Part shown: piece by piece, positions 6,981-13,601 of the stretch
How the letters are laid out: the number at the start of each line of letters is the position of its first letter
How positions within the stretch are numbered: the first letter of the stretch is position 1
Source: Streptomyces sp. CT34
GTDB taxonomy: Bacteria > Actinomycetota > Actinomycetes > Streptomycetales > Streptomycetaceae
Direction of reading: 5' to 3'
Length of the DNA: 32,536 nt
NCBI RefSeq assembly: GCF_000805335.1
Contig: NZ_KN708638.1
Span: 5,152,295-5,184,830 of the forward strand
Made by a program: the position numbers and the translations under genes
The notes under the pieces: generated by a model
What the model saw: only the letters and a program-made list of their open reading frames with translations
What the model was told of the DNA's origin: nothing
Database searches by the model: none

Positions 6981-7451
6981 ATGCCCAGTTTCGTGGCCAC
7001 CCGGCCCCCTGACCGTACCTACATCGCCTCCGAGACGGACAGGTTCGAGCAGCGGACCGCAGACAAGACCTGGCGCGACCTGCCCGGCGCCAGCATCGGG
7101 CTCCTGGTGGGCGGGCCCCACTCGCCCTCCTACGGCGCCTATTTCATCGCCACGTTCTCGGCTGAAGCTCTGTGCAGCTCACCGGACAACAACAACGTTC
7201 TCGGCGTTGAGATCGTGTTCGGTGACGAGCAGGCAGAGCCCAAGGACGCGCAGAGGAACTACCGGTTCGCCTCCGCGTCCAAGGACGGCGAATGGGCCTC
7301 ACACACCATCACCCGGTGGATCAAGTTCGAGCACCAGATGGATTACCAGCGCGTGAACTGCAAGGTGCGCGTTGCCCAGGGGTCGGCACTGCAAGACTCC
7401 TATTACGGGCTGCAGAACTACGTGCTGAAGGTGGAGCGGTACAACCTCTGA
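6981..7451 (+). CDS. Hypothetical protein, 156 aa
   Basis: The start is ATG 6981 with AAGGGAG six bases upstream; a longer in-frame extension to 6693 has no ribosome site. The protein is soluble and rich in aromatic and charged residues (FVATRPPDRTYIASETDRF, SYGAYFIATFSAEAL, WIKFEHQMDYQRVNCKVRVA, YYGLQNYVLKVERYNL). Alternating hydrophobic stretches suggest a beta-rich fold. No signal peptide, membrane segment or known motif is visible, and I do not recognise the family. It lies inside the msrA-associated accessory block and is followed by a strong hairpin terminator. It is very likely real, since start, coding character and terminator agree. Confidence 0.8.
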   Translation: MPSFVATRPPDRTYIASETDRFEQRTADKTWRDLPGASIGLLVGGPHSPSYGAYFIATFSAEALCSSPDNNNVLGVEIVFGDEQAEPKDAQRNYRFASASKDGEWASHTITRWIKFEHQMDYQRVNCKVRVAQGSALQDSYYGLQNYVLKVERYNL

Positions 7452-7464
7452 CGCCGCGACAGCG

Positions 7465-7497
7465 GGGGCGCCTCGGGGCCTAGCCGAGGCGCCCCCT
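7465..7497 (+). terminator. Intrinsic-type terminator after the 156-aa gene
   Basis: GGGGGCGCCTCGG, a 7-base loop, then CCGAGGCGCCCCC: a perfect 13-bp stem starting 13 bp past the stop at 7451. There is no U-tract, as is usual in Streptomyces. Confidence 0.85.
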
Positions 7498-7888
7498 CCG
7501 CTGACGATAGCGAGCCGCCGGCATTGCCCTTAGGGGAAGCCTCGGACTGCGTGAATTCCACCCGGATTCGGAGGCTTCCGCGCTTCGTCGGAGCGTCCAT
7601 TCCCGCGCCGGGCGCGCACCGGTCCTGCCGCCATCCGAGCAGCCGGGCAGGCGTGGCGGAACGGCTGCTGACGCACGGTGTGCGAGGAGCAGGACAAGCA
7701 GACACGTGCGTTCGCCACGCCGGTGGCCGTGTCACTCGTCTGCGCCGTCGGGGGCGACGGCGAGCAGCCATCCGCGGAGGCTGGGCCTGACACAGGTGCG
7801 GCGCGCTGCCCGTTCAGGAGCCAACCGGGCAGATGGGATCGCGGCGCGGTAGGCACACGCTGCCGAAGGAAGGGGAAGGTACCTCCGC
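7498..7888. other. Non-coding leader region of the four-helix membrane protein gene
   Basis: About 390 bases without a convincing gene. An imperfect inverted repeat (GGAAGCCTC at 7535-7543 against GAGGCTTCC at 7571-7579, loop of 27) is the only structure I can point to. The last 25 bases hold the purine-rich ribosome site AAGGAAGGGGAAGG. Confidence 0.4.
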
Positions 7889-8296
7889 ATGTCACACCAC
7901 ACCGCGACGGTGCCGGCTACCTGGGTGGCCAGGTGGGCGGGAGCTCTGCTGTGTCTCGCGGTGGCCGCCATTCATGTCGTGGACCAAGGCGGCATCGTGG
8001 TAACGAGGGATCCCTACTACATCGGCGTCGCCTACCACGTCCTGGAGATCGCGGCCGTGGTCACCGCCGCGCTGCTCCTCATCGGCCTCGTCCGACTGGG
8101 AGGGTTGCTGGCGGCCATGGTCGCCATCGGCCCCCTGCTGGGCTACAGCCTCTCCAGGGGGCCGGGGCTGCCCTACTACAGCGACGACGTCGGCAATTGG
8201 ACGGAACCGCTCGGGCTGGTCAGCCTGGCTGTCGAAGGCGCCCTGCTCCTGCTGTCGGTGCCGCTCTTCGTGCGGAGCCTGCGCCGCAGCACCTAA
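7889..8296 (+). CDS. Small integral membrane protein, about four helices
   Basis: A 135-residue protein with four predicted membrane segments: WAGALLCLAVAAIHVVDQGG, VLEIAAVVTAALLLIGLV, GGLLAAMVAIGPLLGYSL and LVSLAVEGALLLLSVPLFV. The ATG at 7889 is supported by AAGGGGAAGG about nine bases upstream. The loop between helices 3 and 4 carries GPGLPYYSDDVGNWTEPLG. Similar small Streptomyces membrane proteins are annotated only as hypothetical. Its stop codon interleaves with the stop of the convergent gene at 8293-8484 (4-bp overlap). No function can be assigned. Confidence 0.82.
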   Translation: MSHHTATVPATWVARWAGALLCLAVAAIHVVDQGGIVVTRDPYYIGVAYHVLEIAAVVTAALLLIGLVRLGGLLAAMVAIGPLLGYSLSRGPGLPYYSDDVGNWTEPLGLVSLAVEGALLLLSVPLFVRSLRRST

Positions 8297-8484
8297 GGGC
8301 TGTACTGCGCCTGTTCACACTGGGCCCACGTTGCTGCCCGTCGCCGCACATATAGGGCGGTTGCGAGCAGTACCCCCGGGATTGTCAAGGGCAGTGAATG
8401 CATGACCTCCCAGCAGATCCATTCCGCGCTGACCCCGGCTATGAGTCCCCTGCCGATGGTGTCCGCCCACGCTCGTCCAGACAT
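8293..8484 (-). CDS. Small membrane-associated hypothetical protein, leaderless
   Basis: A 63-residue protein starting MSGRAWADTIGRGLIAGVSA, with hydrophobic stretches around RGLIAGVSAEWICWEV and LPLTIPGVLLATALYV, then a basic and polar tail ending CEQAQYSP. The ATG at 8484 is chosen because a good promoter ends 7 bp before it, which fits a leaderless mRNA; there is no strong ribosome site. It converges on the membrane protein gene at 7889-8296 with a 4-bp overlap of stop codons. No family is recognised. Coding status rests on the promoter and plausible composition. Confidence 0.6.
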   Translation of the reverse strand: MSGRAWADTIGRGLIAGVSAEWICWEVMHSLPLTIPGVLLATALYVRRRAATWAQCEQAQYSP

Positions 8485-8491
8485 GGCCCGC

Positions 8492-8520
8492 ACCCTAGCA
8501 ATTCGCTTGACCTGCACCAA
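8492..8520 (-). promoter_or_regulatory. Promoter of the 63-aa gene
   Basis: On the minus strand, a -35 TTGGTG (8515-8520), a spacer of exactly 17 bp and a -10 TAGGGT (8492-8497), then 7 bp to the ATG. This is the classic spacing for a HrdB-type promoter giving a leaderless transcript. Confidence 0.6.
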
Positions 8521-8555
8521 TACCCCCGTGATTACAGGAGCTTGACCCCCTTCGG

Positions 8556-8638
8556 CCCAGCCAGCAGCAGCCGGCGGTCTGGGAGCGGAGCTCTATCTGA
8601 CCAGCGGAAACGTAGGTTGCATGAGCAAGCCTTGACAC
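8556..8638. repeat. Hybrid junction repeat, copy B (msrA-like end plus 62-nt arm)
   Basis: This is the partner of 2895-2977, aligned without gaps, with 55 of 62 arm positions identical (8577-8638). The stretch to its left (about 8539-8576) resembles the msrA 3' end at 8747-8786: both contain AGCTTGACCCCC near one end and AGCCGGCGG at the other, with differences between. It lies between the msrA terminator and the 63-aa gene's promoter region. Confidence 0.6.
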
Positions 8639-8655
8639 AGGCGAAAGCGCAGGCA

Positions 8656-8686
8656 AGCCCCAGCTTCATCTTCGGAAGCTGGGGCT
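8656..8686 (-). terminator. msrA terminator
   Basis: AGCCCCAGCTTC, a 7-base loop, then GAAGCTGGGGCT: a perfect 12-bp stem that starts 3 bp beyond the msrA stop. Confidence 0.85.
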
Positions 8687-8689
8687 GAC

Positions 8690-9385
8690 TCATGCTGGCG
8701 CGATCCCCGTCGGGCACGATCCCCCGTCGCCCTCGGACGGGTCACTTAGCTTGACCCCCGTTCCGCCGATACCGCAGTAGCCGGCGGGGTTCCTGTCCAG
8801 GTACTGCTGGTGATAAGCCTCCGCCGGGTAGAAGGGGCGGGAGGCGTCGGCGGGGAGGATTTCGGTGGTGATGTCGCCGTAGCCGGAGGACGTCAGGACC
8901 TTGCGGTAGGCGTCGCGGGAGGCTTCGGCGGCCTGTTGCTGGGCGGGGGAGTGGGTGTAGACGGCGGAGCGGTACTGGGTGCCGACGTCGTTGCCCTGGC
9001 GGAAGCCCTGGGTTGGGTCGTGGGACTCCCAGAAGAGCTTCAGCAGCGCGGCGTACGGGACGACGGCCGGGTCGAAGACGACGCGGACGGCCTCGGTGTG
9101 GCCGGTGTGGCCGCTGCACACCTCTTCGTAGGTGGGGTGCGGGGTGTGGCCGCCCTGGTAGCCGACGAGGGTGGTCCAGACGCCTTCGGTCTGCCAGAAC
9201 TTCCGTTCGGCGCCCCAGAAGCAGCCCAGGCCGAAGTCGGCGATCTCCAGGCCCTCGGGATACGGGCCGAGCAGCGGGTTGCCCAGGACGGTGTGCCGGT
9301 CGGGGACGGTGAAGTCCTGTTCCGGGCGGCCCGGAAGCGCTTCCTCAGGGGTGGGGAGATGGGTCGTGAAGCGGGAGAACGGCAT
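8690..9385 (-). CDS. msrA: Peptide-methionine (S)-S-oxide reductase MsrA
   Basis: It reduces the S-epimer of methionine sulfoxide in proteins, using thioredoxin. The signature GLGCFWGAERKFW carries the catalytic Cys (about residue 55 from ATG 9385). YQGGHTPHPTYEEVCSGHTGHTEAVRV, FWESHDPTQGFRQGNDVGTQYRS and YLDRNPAGYCGIGGTG follow, all typical of the family; the Cys in GYCG is the usual resolving position. ATG 9385 has GGAG ten bases upstream; GTG 9427 is possible but lacks a ribosome site. After GYCGIGGTG the tail reads VKLSDPSEGDGG and then SCPTGIAPA, whereas the detached ancestral end at 2846-2925 has CPVRVAPAEG. This suggests the present 3' end came with the inserted DNA and restored the frame. 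Confidence 0.94.
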   Translation of the reverse strand: MPFSRFTTHLPTPEEALPGRPEQDFTVPDRHTVLGNPLLGPYPEGLEIADFGLGCFWGAERKFWQTEGVWTTLVGYQGGHTPHPTYEEVCSGHTGHTEAVRVVFDPAVVPYAALLKLFWESHDPTQGFRQGNDVGTQYRSAVYTHSPAQQQAAEASRDAYRKVLTSSGYGDITTEILPADASRPFYPAEAYHQQYLDRNPAGYCGIGGTGVKLSDPSEGDGGSCPTGIAPA

Positions 9386-9522
9386 CAGGATCGTGCTCCA
9401 GGGGAGGGCGGATACGGGCGAATGCACGTAGATGTAGATGTGGGCGGATGTGGGAGGGCGTCGAACCGGCTACCGGTGCAACGTGTGGGAGCCGGCGGGC
9501 ATTCCTTTGCCGGCGGCGCCGT

Positions 9523-10647
9523 TCACCCCCGCGGGCGGAAGTCCGCCGACGTGCCGCCGAGCTGCTCCCAGCCGGCGATGGCGAGCGCCCGGTATGCGGC
9601 GTACTCGGCGGCGGGGCTGCGCCCGTACGACCACGGGACGGCGCCCACATGGCCGTCGACGAGGCGGAGCTGTTCCATCGCCTCGGCGTAGCGCTCGGCG
9701 CGGACCAGGAACCAGACGAGCAGATGCCGCACGTGCGGCGCCATCGGGTGGTCGGCGGGGGCCTCGCGCAGCGCGAAGTGGGCGCCCTCTATGGCGCGTT
9801 CGACGACCGCGCTCTGGTAGAGCCCGCGGACCATGTTGGCCTCGGGGAGGTGCTCGTAGACCGCGAACAGCGGGAGCGCCGGCAGCAGGCTCTTCGCCGG
9901 CGCCCCGGAGGCGGCGCGCTCGGCGAAGGCATCGGCCTCCTTGCGGGAGCCGTGCCACTTCTCCGACCAGTACGGGAGCGCGGCCAGATGCGCGCCCATG
10001 TGGTGCGGCGCGCGCTGTACGACCTTGGACCACAGCTCCTCGTAGTCGGCGGGGCGCTCGCCCAGGCCGCGGGAGACGGCCAGCTCGGTGATGTACGGGA
10101 TCGGGCTGCCGGGCGCCAGCAGGCCCGCCTCCCGGCAGACCGTCCGGGCCTCCTCCAGGATCATCCGGAAGTCCTGCGAGCCGGGGTCGCGGAGTGCCTG
10201 GACGACCAGGAACTGGGCGTGGGTCTGGGCGCCGCCGGGGTCCTTGGGCGCCTCGGCGCGCCAGGTGCGCAGCCAGATGCCGCCGGTCCGCCGGCCGCCC
10301 GCGTCCGCCGGGGCCGCGGCCAGTTCGAAGGCGGCGGCCCCGGCCAGCGACTGCACCCGCTGCCAGCGGCGCTCCCAGTCGTCGCCGGTGGACCGGAGCA
10401 ACTCGGCGGCCGGGCGCCAGTCGTGGGTCCGCCGCATCTCGGCCAGCGCCTCGTCCAGCTCGGGGTCGGGGCCCGGCAGCCGGACGTCCAGCCGCTCCAG
10501 GGGGACGAAGCCGTAGCCCGCCATCGGGTCGCCGGCCACCACCAGGCCCTGCCGGGCGTGCTGTACGGCCCGCCGGCGACGCATCCAGGGCAGGAAGACG
10601 AAACCGCCGAGCATGATCGCGGCGAGGAGAACCAGCAGAGCGTCCAT
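9523..10647 (-). CDS. Conserved membrane-anchored protein with TPR-like helices
   Basis: A 374-residue protein. Residues 3-21 form one N-terminal membrane anchor (ALLVLLAAIMLGGFVFLPW), followed by an RRRR stop-transfer and a large cytoplasmic part made of helix pairs (DELDEALAEMRRTHDWRPAAELL-like, LWSKVVQRAPHHMGAHLAALPYW, VRHLLVWFLVRAERYAEAMEQLRL). These resemble tetratricopeptide repeats but are too degenerate to assign firmly. It sits upstream of msrA in the same direction and is divergent from the cystathionine gamma-synthase gene. I know similar proteins only as Streptomyces hypotheticals; function is unknown. Coding character is strong. Confidence 0.83.
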   Translation of the reverse strand: MDALLVLLAAIMLGGFVFLPWMRRRRAVQHARQGLVVAGDPMAGYGFVPLERLDVRLPGPDPELDEALAEMRRTHDWRPAAELLRSTGDDWERRWQRVQSLAGAAAFELAAAPADAGGRRTGGIWLRTWRAEAPKDPGGAQTHAQFLVVQALRDPGSQDFRMILEEARTVCREAGLLAPGSPIPYITELAVSRGLGERPADYEELWSKVVQRAPHHMGAHLAALPYWSEKWHGSRKEADAFAERAASGAPAKSLLPALPLFAVYEHLPEANMVRGLYQSAVVERAIEGAHFALREAPADHPMAPHVRHLLVWFLVRAERYAEAMEQLRLVDGHVGAVPWSYGRSPAAEYAAYRALAIAGWEQLGGTSADFRPRG

Positions 10648-10779
10648 GTGGTGTGTCCCGGTTGGAGGGGCGGAGGGGTGGAAGGGGGGAGGGCGGCGAG
10701 CGGAAGAGGCGGCGGGGCGGTCGGATGCGGTGCGAACCGGTGTCCGGTCTCACGTATGTATCCACTATCCAGCGAACCA

Positions 10780-10799
10780 GAAAGTTCCGAAAAGTTCGG
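10780..10799. promoter_or_regulatory. Direct repeat upstream of the cystathionine gamma-synthase gene
   Basis: GAAAGTTCCG followed by AAAAGTTCGG (8 of 10 positions equal) lies 28-47 bp before the ATG at 10827, in the region where promoter elements are expected. It is a candidate regulator-binding site; the regulator is unknown. Confidence 0.35.
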
Positions 10800-10826
10800 T
10801 CGCGCGGCCGACTACCCTCGGCAGAC

Positions 10827-11987
10827 ATGAGCGATCAGCGCGACGAGCGCCACCAGCACTTCGAAACCCTTGCCATCCACGCAGGTCAGGAGCCCGACCA
10901 GGCCACCGGCGCGGTGGTACCGCCTATCTACCAGGTCTCTACTTACAAGCAGGACGGAGTGGGCGGGCTGCGCGGCGGCTACGAGTACAGCCGCAGTGCC
11001 AACCCGACCCGTACCGCCCTGGAGGAGAACCTCGCCGCCCTCGACGGCGGTCGCCGCGGCCTCGCGTTCGCCTCCGGCCTCGCCGCCGAGGACTGCCTGC
11101 TGCGCACCCTCCTCGCCCCCGGCGACCATGTCGTCATCCCCGATGACGCCTACGGCGGGACGTTCCGCCTGTTCGCGAAGGTCGTCGAGCGGTGGGGCGT
11201 GGAGTGGTCGGTGGCCGACACCTCCGACCCGCGGGCCGTGCGCGAGGCGGTGCGGCCCCGTACGAAGGCGATCTGGGTGGAGACGCCCAGCAACCCGCTG
11301 CTCGGCATCAGCGACATCGCGGCGCTGGCCGGCGTCGCCCGGGACGCCGGGGCCCGGCTCGTGGTCGACAACACCTTCGCCAGCCCCTACCTCCAGCAGC
11401 CGCTCGCCCTCGGCGCGGATGTGGTGGTGTACTCCACGACCAAGTACATGGGCGGGCACTCGGACGTCGTCGGCGGCGCGCTGGTCGTGAACGACGACGC
11501 GCTCGGCGAGGAACTGGCCTTCCACCAGAACGCGATGGGCGCGATCGCCGGCCCCTTCGACGCCTGGCTGGTGATGCGCGGCATCAAGACGCTGGCCGTC
11601 CGGATGGACCGGCACAGCGCCAACGCGGCGCGCGTCGCCGAGCTGCTGGCCTCCCACAAGAAGGTGACCCGGGTCTACTACCCGGGGCTGGCCGAGCACC
11701 CCGGCCACGAGATCGCCGCCAAGCAGATGCGGTCCTTCGGCGGCATGGTGTCGTTCCAGGTCGCGGGCGGCGAGGCGGCGGCGGTGGAGGTCTGCAACCG
11801 CGCCGAGCTGTTCACCCTCGGGGAGTCGCTGGGCGGTGTGGAGTCGCTGATCGAGCACCCGGGGCGGATGACGCACGCCTCGACGGCCGGTTCGGCGCTG
11901 GAGGTCCCCGCCGACCTGGTCCGGCTGTCGGTGGGTATCGAGTCCGCCGACGACCTGCTGGCCGACCTCACCCAGGCGCTGGGCTGA
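10827..11987 (+). CDS. metB: Cystathionine gamma-synthase / gamma-lyase (PLP enzyme)
   Basis: A 386-residue Cys/Met metabolism PLP-dependent enzyme. Motifs include HAGQEPDQATGAVVPPIYQVSTY at the N-terminus, YEYSRSANPTR (phosphate/substrate site), FASGLAAEDC, TPSNPLLGISDI and VVDNTFASPYLQQP. The PLP lysine lies in VVYSTTKYMGGHSDVVGG (about K206), and SLGGVESLIEHPGRMTHAS is in the C-terminal domain. Sequence alone does not settle synthase (O-acyl-homoserine plus cysteine) versus lyase; many actinomycete members are annotated metB and some do both. ATG 10827 has little ribosome site, so a leaderless transcript is possible. Near msrA, mca and ilvA it fits sulfur amino-acid and 2-oxobutyrate metabolism. 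Confidence 0.92.
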   Translation: MSDQRDERHQHFETLAIHAGQEPDQATGAVVPPIYQVSTYKQDGVGGLRGGYEYSRSANPTRTALEENLAALDGGRRGLAFASGLAAEDCLLRTLLAPGDHVVIPDDAYGGTFRLFAKVVERWGVEWSVADTSDPRAVREAVRPRTKAIWVETPSNPLLGISDIAALAGVARDAGARLVVDNTFASPYLQQPLALGADVVVYSTTKYMGGHSDVVGGALVVNDDALGEELAFHQNAMGAIAGPFDAWLVMRGIKTLAVRMDRHSANAARVAELLASHKKVTRVYYPGLAEHPGHEIAAKQMRSFGGMVSFQVAGGEAAAVEVCNRAELFTLGESLGGVESLIEHPGRMTHASTAGSALEVPADLVRLSVGIESADDLLADLTQALG

Positions 11988-12038
11988 GCCGGTAGCGGCC
12001 CCGGCCCGCGGTCCCGGTCTCGGCCCTCTGGCCCCTGG

Positions 12039-12473
12039 TCACCACCCCTCCACGGGAGGGGTGGTGCGGGCCGGCGGGGGACGCCATGGCTGCTCGACCA
12101 CCGCCCAGGTCAGCAGAGTTATCAGCGCCAGCAGAGCGAGCAGCGACCCGGTGCGGCGCAGCACCCGCCGCCGTTCCCGCAGCCGCCGGCCGCGGGCGGT
12201 GGCCCGCGCGGCCAGGCCGGGCGGTACCGGCGGATGCGGCCCGGCCCGCAGCATCCGCCGGCGGTGCCGTCGGCAGGTGTGCGCGAAGTGCGCGGCCAGC
12301 TCCCGGCGGGTGCGCTCGTAGGGGTCCTCGCCGTGCAGCCGGTCCCATGCGGCGTAGGTCCGCGCCAGCGCGTGGATCAGCAACTCCTCGGCGGCCGGGG
12401 CCGGTTGGGCGGCGGGCTCACCGGTCAGCAGGGCGGCGGCGCGTAACGCAGTGGCACCGTTCTTCGTGCCCAC
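12039..12473 (-). CDS. Sigma-70 region-2-like protein with a C-terminal membrane helix
   Basis: The well-supported part is the last 140 or so residues. LLIHALARTYAAWDRLHGED-like sequence (then PYERTRRELAAHF) resembles region 2 of SigE-type ECF sigma factors (pattern AL.RTY..W.R......DPY.R). A basic segment (RRHRRRML, RGRRLRERRRVLRR) follows, then one membrane helix (TGSLLALLALITLLTWAVV) and a short outside tail. No region 4 is present, so it cannot be a normal sigma factor; it may be a membrane-bound decoy or a relic. The start is uncertain: GTG 12473 is used because upstream the frame runs into 22-bp repeats that do not keep a reading frame. The stop overlaps a terminator hairpin shared with the convergent metB gene. 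Confidence 0.6.
   Translation of the reverse strand: MGTKNGATALRAAALLTGEPAAQPAPAAEELLIHALARTYAAWDRLHGEDPYERTRRELAAHFAHTCRRHRRRMLRAGPHPPVPPGLAARATARGRRLRERRRVLRRTGSLLALLALITLLTWAVVEQPWRPPPARTTPPVEGW
12040..12066. terminator. Bidirectional terminator between metB and the sigma-like gene
   Basis: CACCACCCCTCC, loop ACG, GGAGGGGTGGTG: a perfect 12-bp stem 53 bp past the metB stop. It also encodes the last residues of the convergent gene. Confidence 0.75.
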
Positions 12474-12487
12474 GGGCTTCGTGCGCA

Positions 12488-12641
12488 CGGGCACCGGCCG
12501 TCGCACGCTCCGGCAACGGTCTTGGTACGTACCGGCACCGGCTCTTGTACCCACCGGTACCGGCTCTCGTACATACCGGCACCGGTTCGCGCAGCCACCG
12601 GCCCCCACCCCGGTACACACCGGCCCTGTCCCCCGTACGCG
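12488..12641. repeat. Seven tandem 22-bp imperfect repeats
   Basis: The units start at 12488, 12510, 12532, 12554, 12576, 12598 and 12620, each exactly 22 bp. The best units read CCGGCACCGGCTCTTGTACC plus two more bases; CCGG at the start and GTAC near the end recur in most units. The period is not a multiple of three, so this is not a protein repeat. Two helical turns per unit would put every copy on the same DNA face. The array fills the gap between the MarR gene's end and the likely start of the sigma-like gene. Confidence 0.75.
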
Positions 12642-12697
12642 CGCCAGGCCCGTCCGCCCGCCCCGGTCCGGCTGTCGCCGACCCGTAAGCGTCAGCG

Positions 12698-13261
12698 TCA
12701 GGAAGAAGCCGGCCCAGCAGGCCCAGCAGGGCCAGCCGGTCCCGCAGGCCCAGCCGGTCCAGGAGGCCCGACCGGTCCAGCCGGTCCAGCAGGCCCGGCC
12801 GGTGCGAGCGCGGTGAGGTCGGCGAGGGAGGCGTTGAAGCGGGTCAGGAGCGTGCAGAACGCGGTGCGTTCCTCGTCGCTCCACTCCTCCGTCACCATCG
12901 CCATCAGCGCCCGCCGGGAGGCCCGCACCTCGTCGAGGCGGGCATGGCCCCGCTCGGACAGTTCGAGCACCACCGCGCGGCCGTCCTCGGGGTGGGTGGC
13001 GCGGCTGACCAGCCCGGCGTCGACCAGCGGGGCGACCTGCCGGGTGACCGTGGAGGAGTCGATGCCCATACCGCAGGCCAGGGCCTTGACGCCCATGGGG
13101 CCTTCCTGGTCCAGGCGGTTGAGCAGCAGATAGGCGGCGCGGTCCATGGAGTTCCGCGCCTGGCCGACGCCACCGAGCCGACTCTGTTCGGCGCGGCGGG
13201 CGAAGACGGCCACTTGGTGCTGCAGCGCGTCGAGAAGAGCGGTGTCGGTATGGGTCGTCAT
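12698..13261 (-). CDS. MarR-family regulator with a collagen-like C-terminal tail
   Basis: A 187-residue protein from ATG 13261; ATG 13297 or ATG 13279 are alternatives and none has a good ribosome site. Winged-helix MarR features: AAYLLLNRLDQEGPMGVKAL, recognition helix GIDSSTVTRQVAPLVDAGLV, wing THPEDGRAVVLELSERGHARLDEV, and C-terminal dimer helix SDEERTAFCTLLTRFNASLADL. MarR dimers bind palindromic operators and often respond to phenolic or drug ligands. After residue 155 or so the protein runs into GPAGPAGPVGPPGPAGPAGP and more such triplets, ending ASS. That tail is encoded by 9-bp DNA repeats and is not part of the family fold. The target is not evident; the adjacent 22-bp repeat array is a candidate. 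Confidence 0.88.
   Translation of the reverse strand: MTTHTDTALLDALQHQVAVFARRAEQSRLGGVGQARNSMDRAAYLLLNRLDQEGPMGVKALACGMGIDSSTVTRQVAPLVDAGLVSRATHPEDGRAVVLELSERGHARLDEVRASRRALMAMVTEEWSDEERTAFCTLLTRFNASLADLTALAPAGPAGPAGPVGPPGPAGPAGPAGPAGPAGPASS
12707..12803. repeat. 9-bp-period repeat encoding the Gly-Pro-Ala tail of the MarR protein
   Basis: Variants of GGCCCAGCA and CCGGTCCAG repeat in frame, giving about nine Gly-Pro-X triplets. Such short G/C repeats change length easily, so the tail may vary between strains. Confidence 0.75.
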
Positions 13262-13601
13262 GTCCGGAGAGGTGGGCATGGCCGGGGCTCGCTTCATGGA
13301 ATGGAGGTGCGTATGGATGGGGTGACAGCGTACGCGGACCCGGCGCGGACTGTACCGGCGCTGCCGCGTGCGGTCACATTGCGTAGAGGTTCACGGCACG
13401 GCACACCCGCGTGAAGGGCGCCGGAACGACCGCGGGCGGGCGAGCCGTTCCAGGTCGTGCGCCATGATCCATCGGACCGGCCCCGGCTCGCCGCCGTCCC
13501 CACCCGGTGCCCGCCACCGCCCCGGCGCACCACCCCGGCCGCCGGGTGTCCGCCATCCGGCCAAAAAAGCCCGTTCGTGGCCGAACTGCGAGACTGGCCG
13601 C

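Noticed and set aside
7678..8355. A 225-codon plus-strand frame over the small membrane protein gene
   Set aside because: The other frame (7889-8296) has a ribosome site and clear membrane helices; this one is Arg/Gly-rich shadow sequence.
2846..8690. Integron
   Set aside because: Repeated junctions derive from msrA, not from attC hairpins, and no IntI-type integrase or attI is present; only the cassette-like layout is similar.
10648..10826. SAM or cobalamin riboswitch ahead of the cystathionine gamma-synthase gene
   Set aside because: The divergent gap is only 179 bases, the start codon appears nearly leaderless, and no riboswitch core could be found by eye.
12488..12641. CRISPR array
   Set aside because: The 22-bp units are directly adjacent with no spacers and they vary too much.
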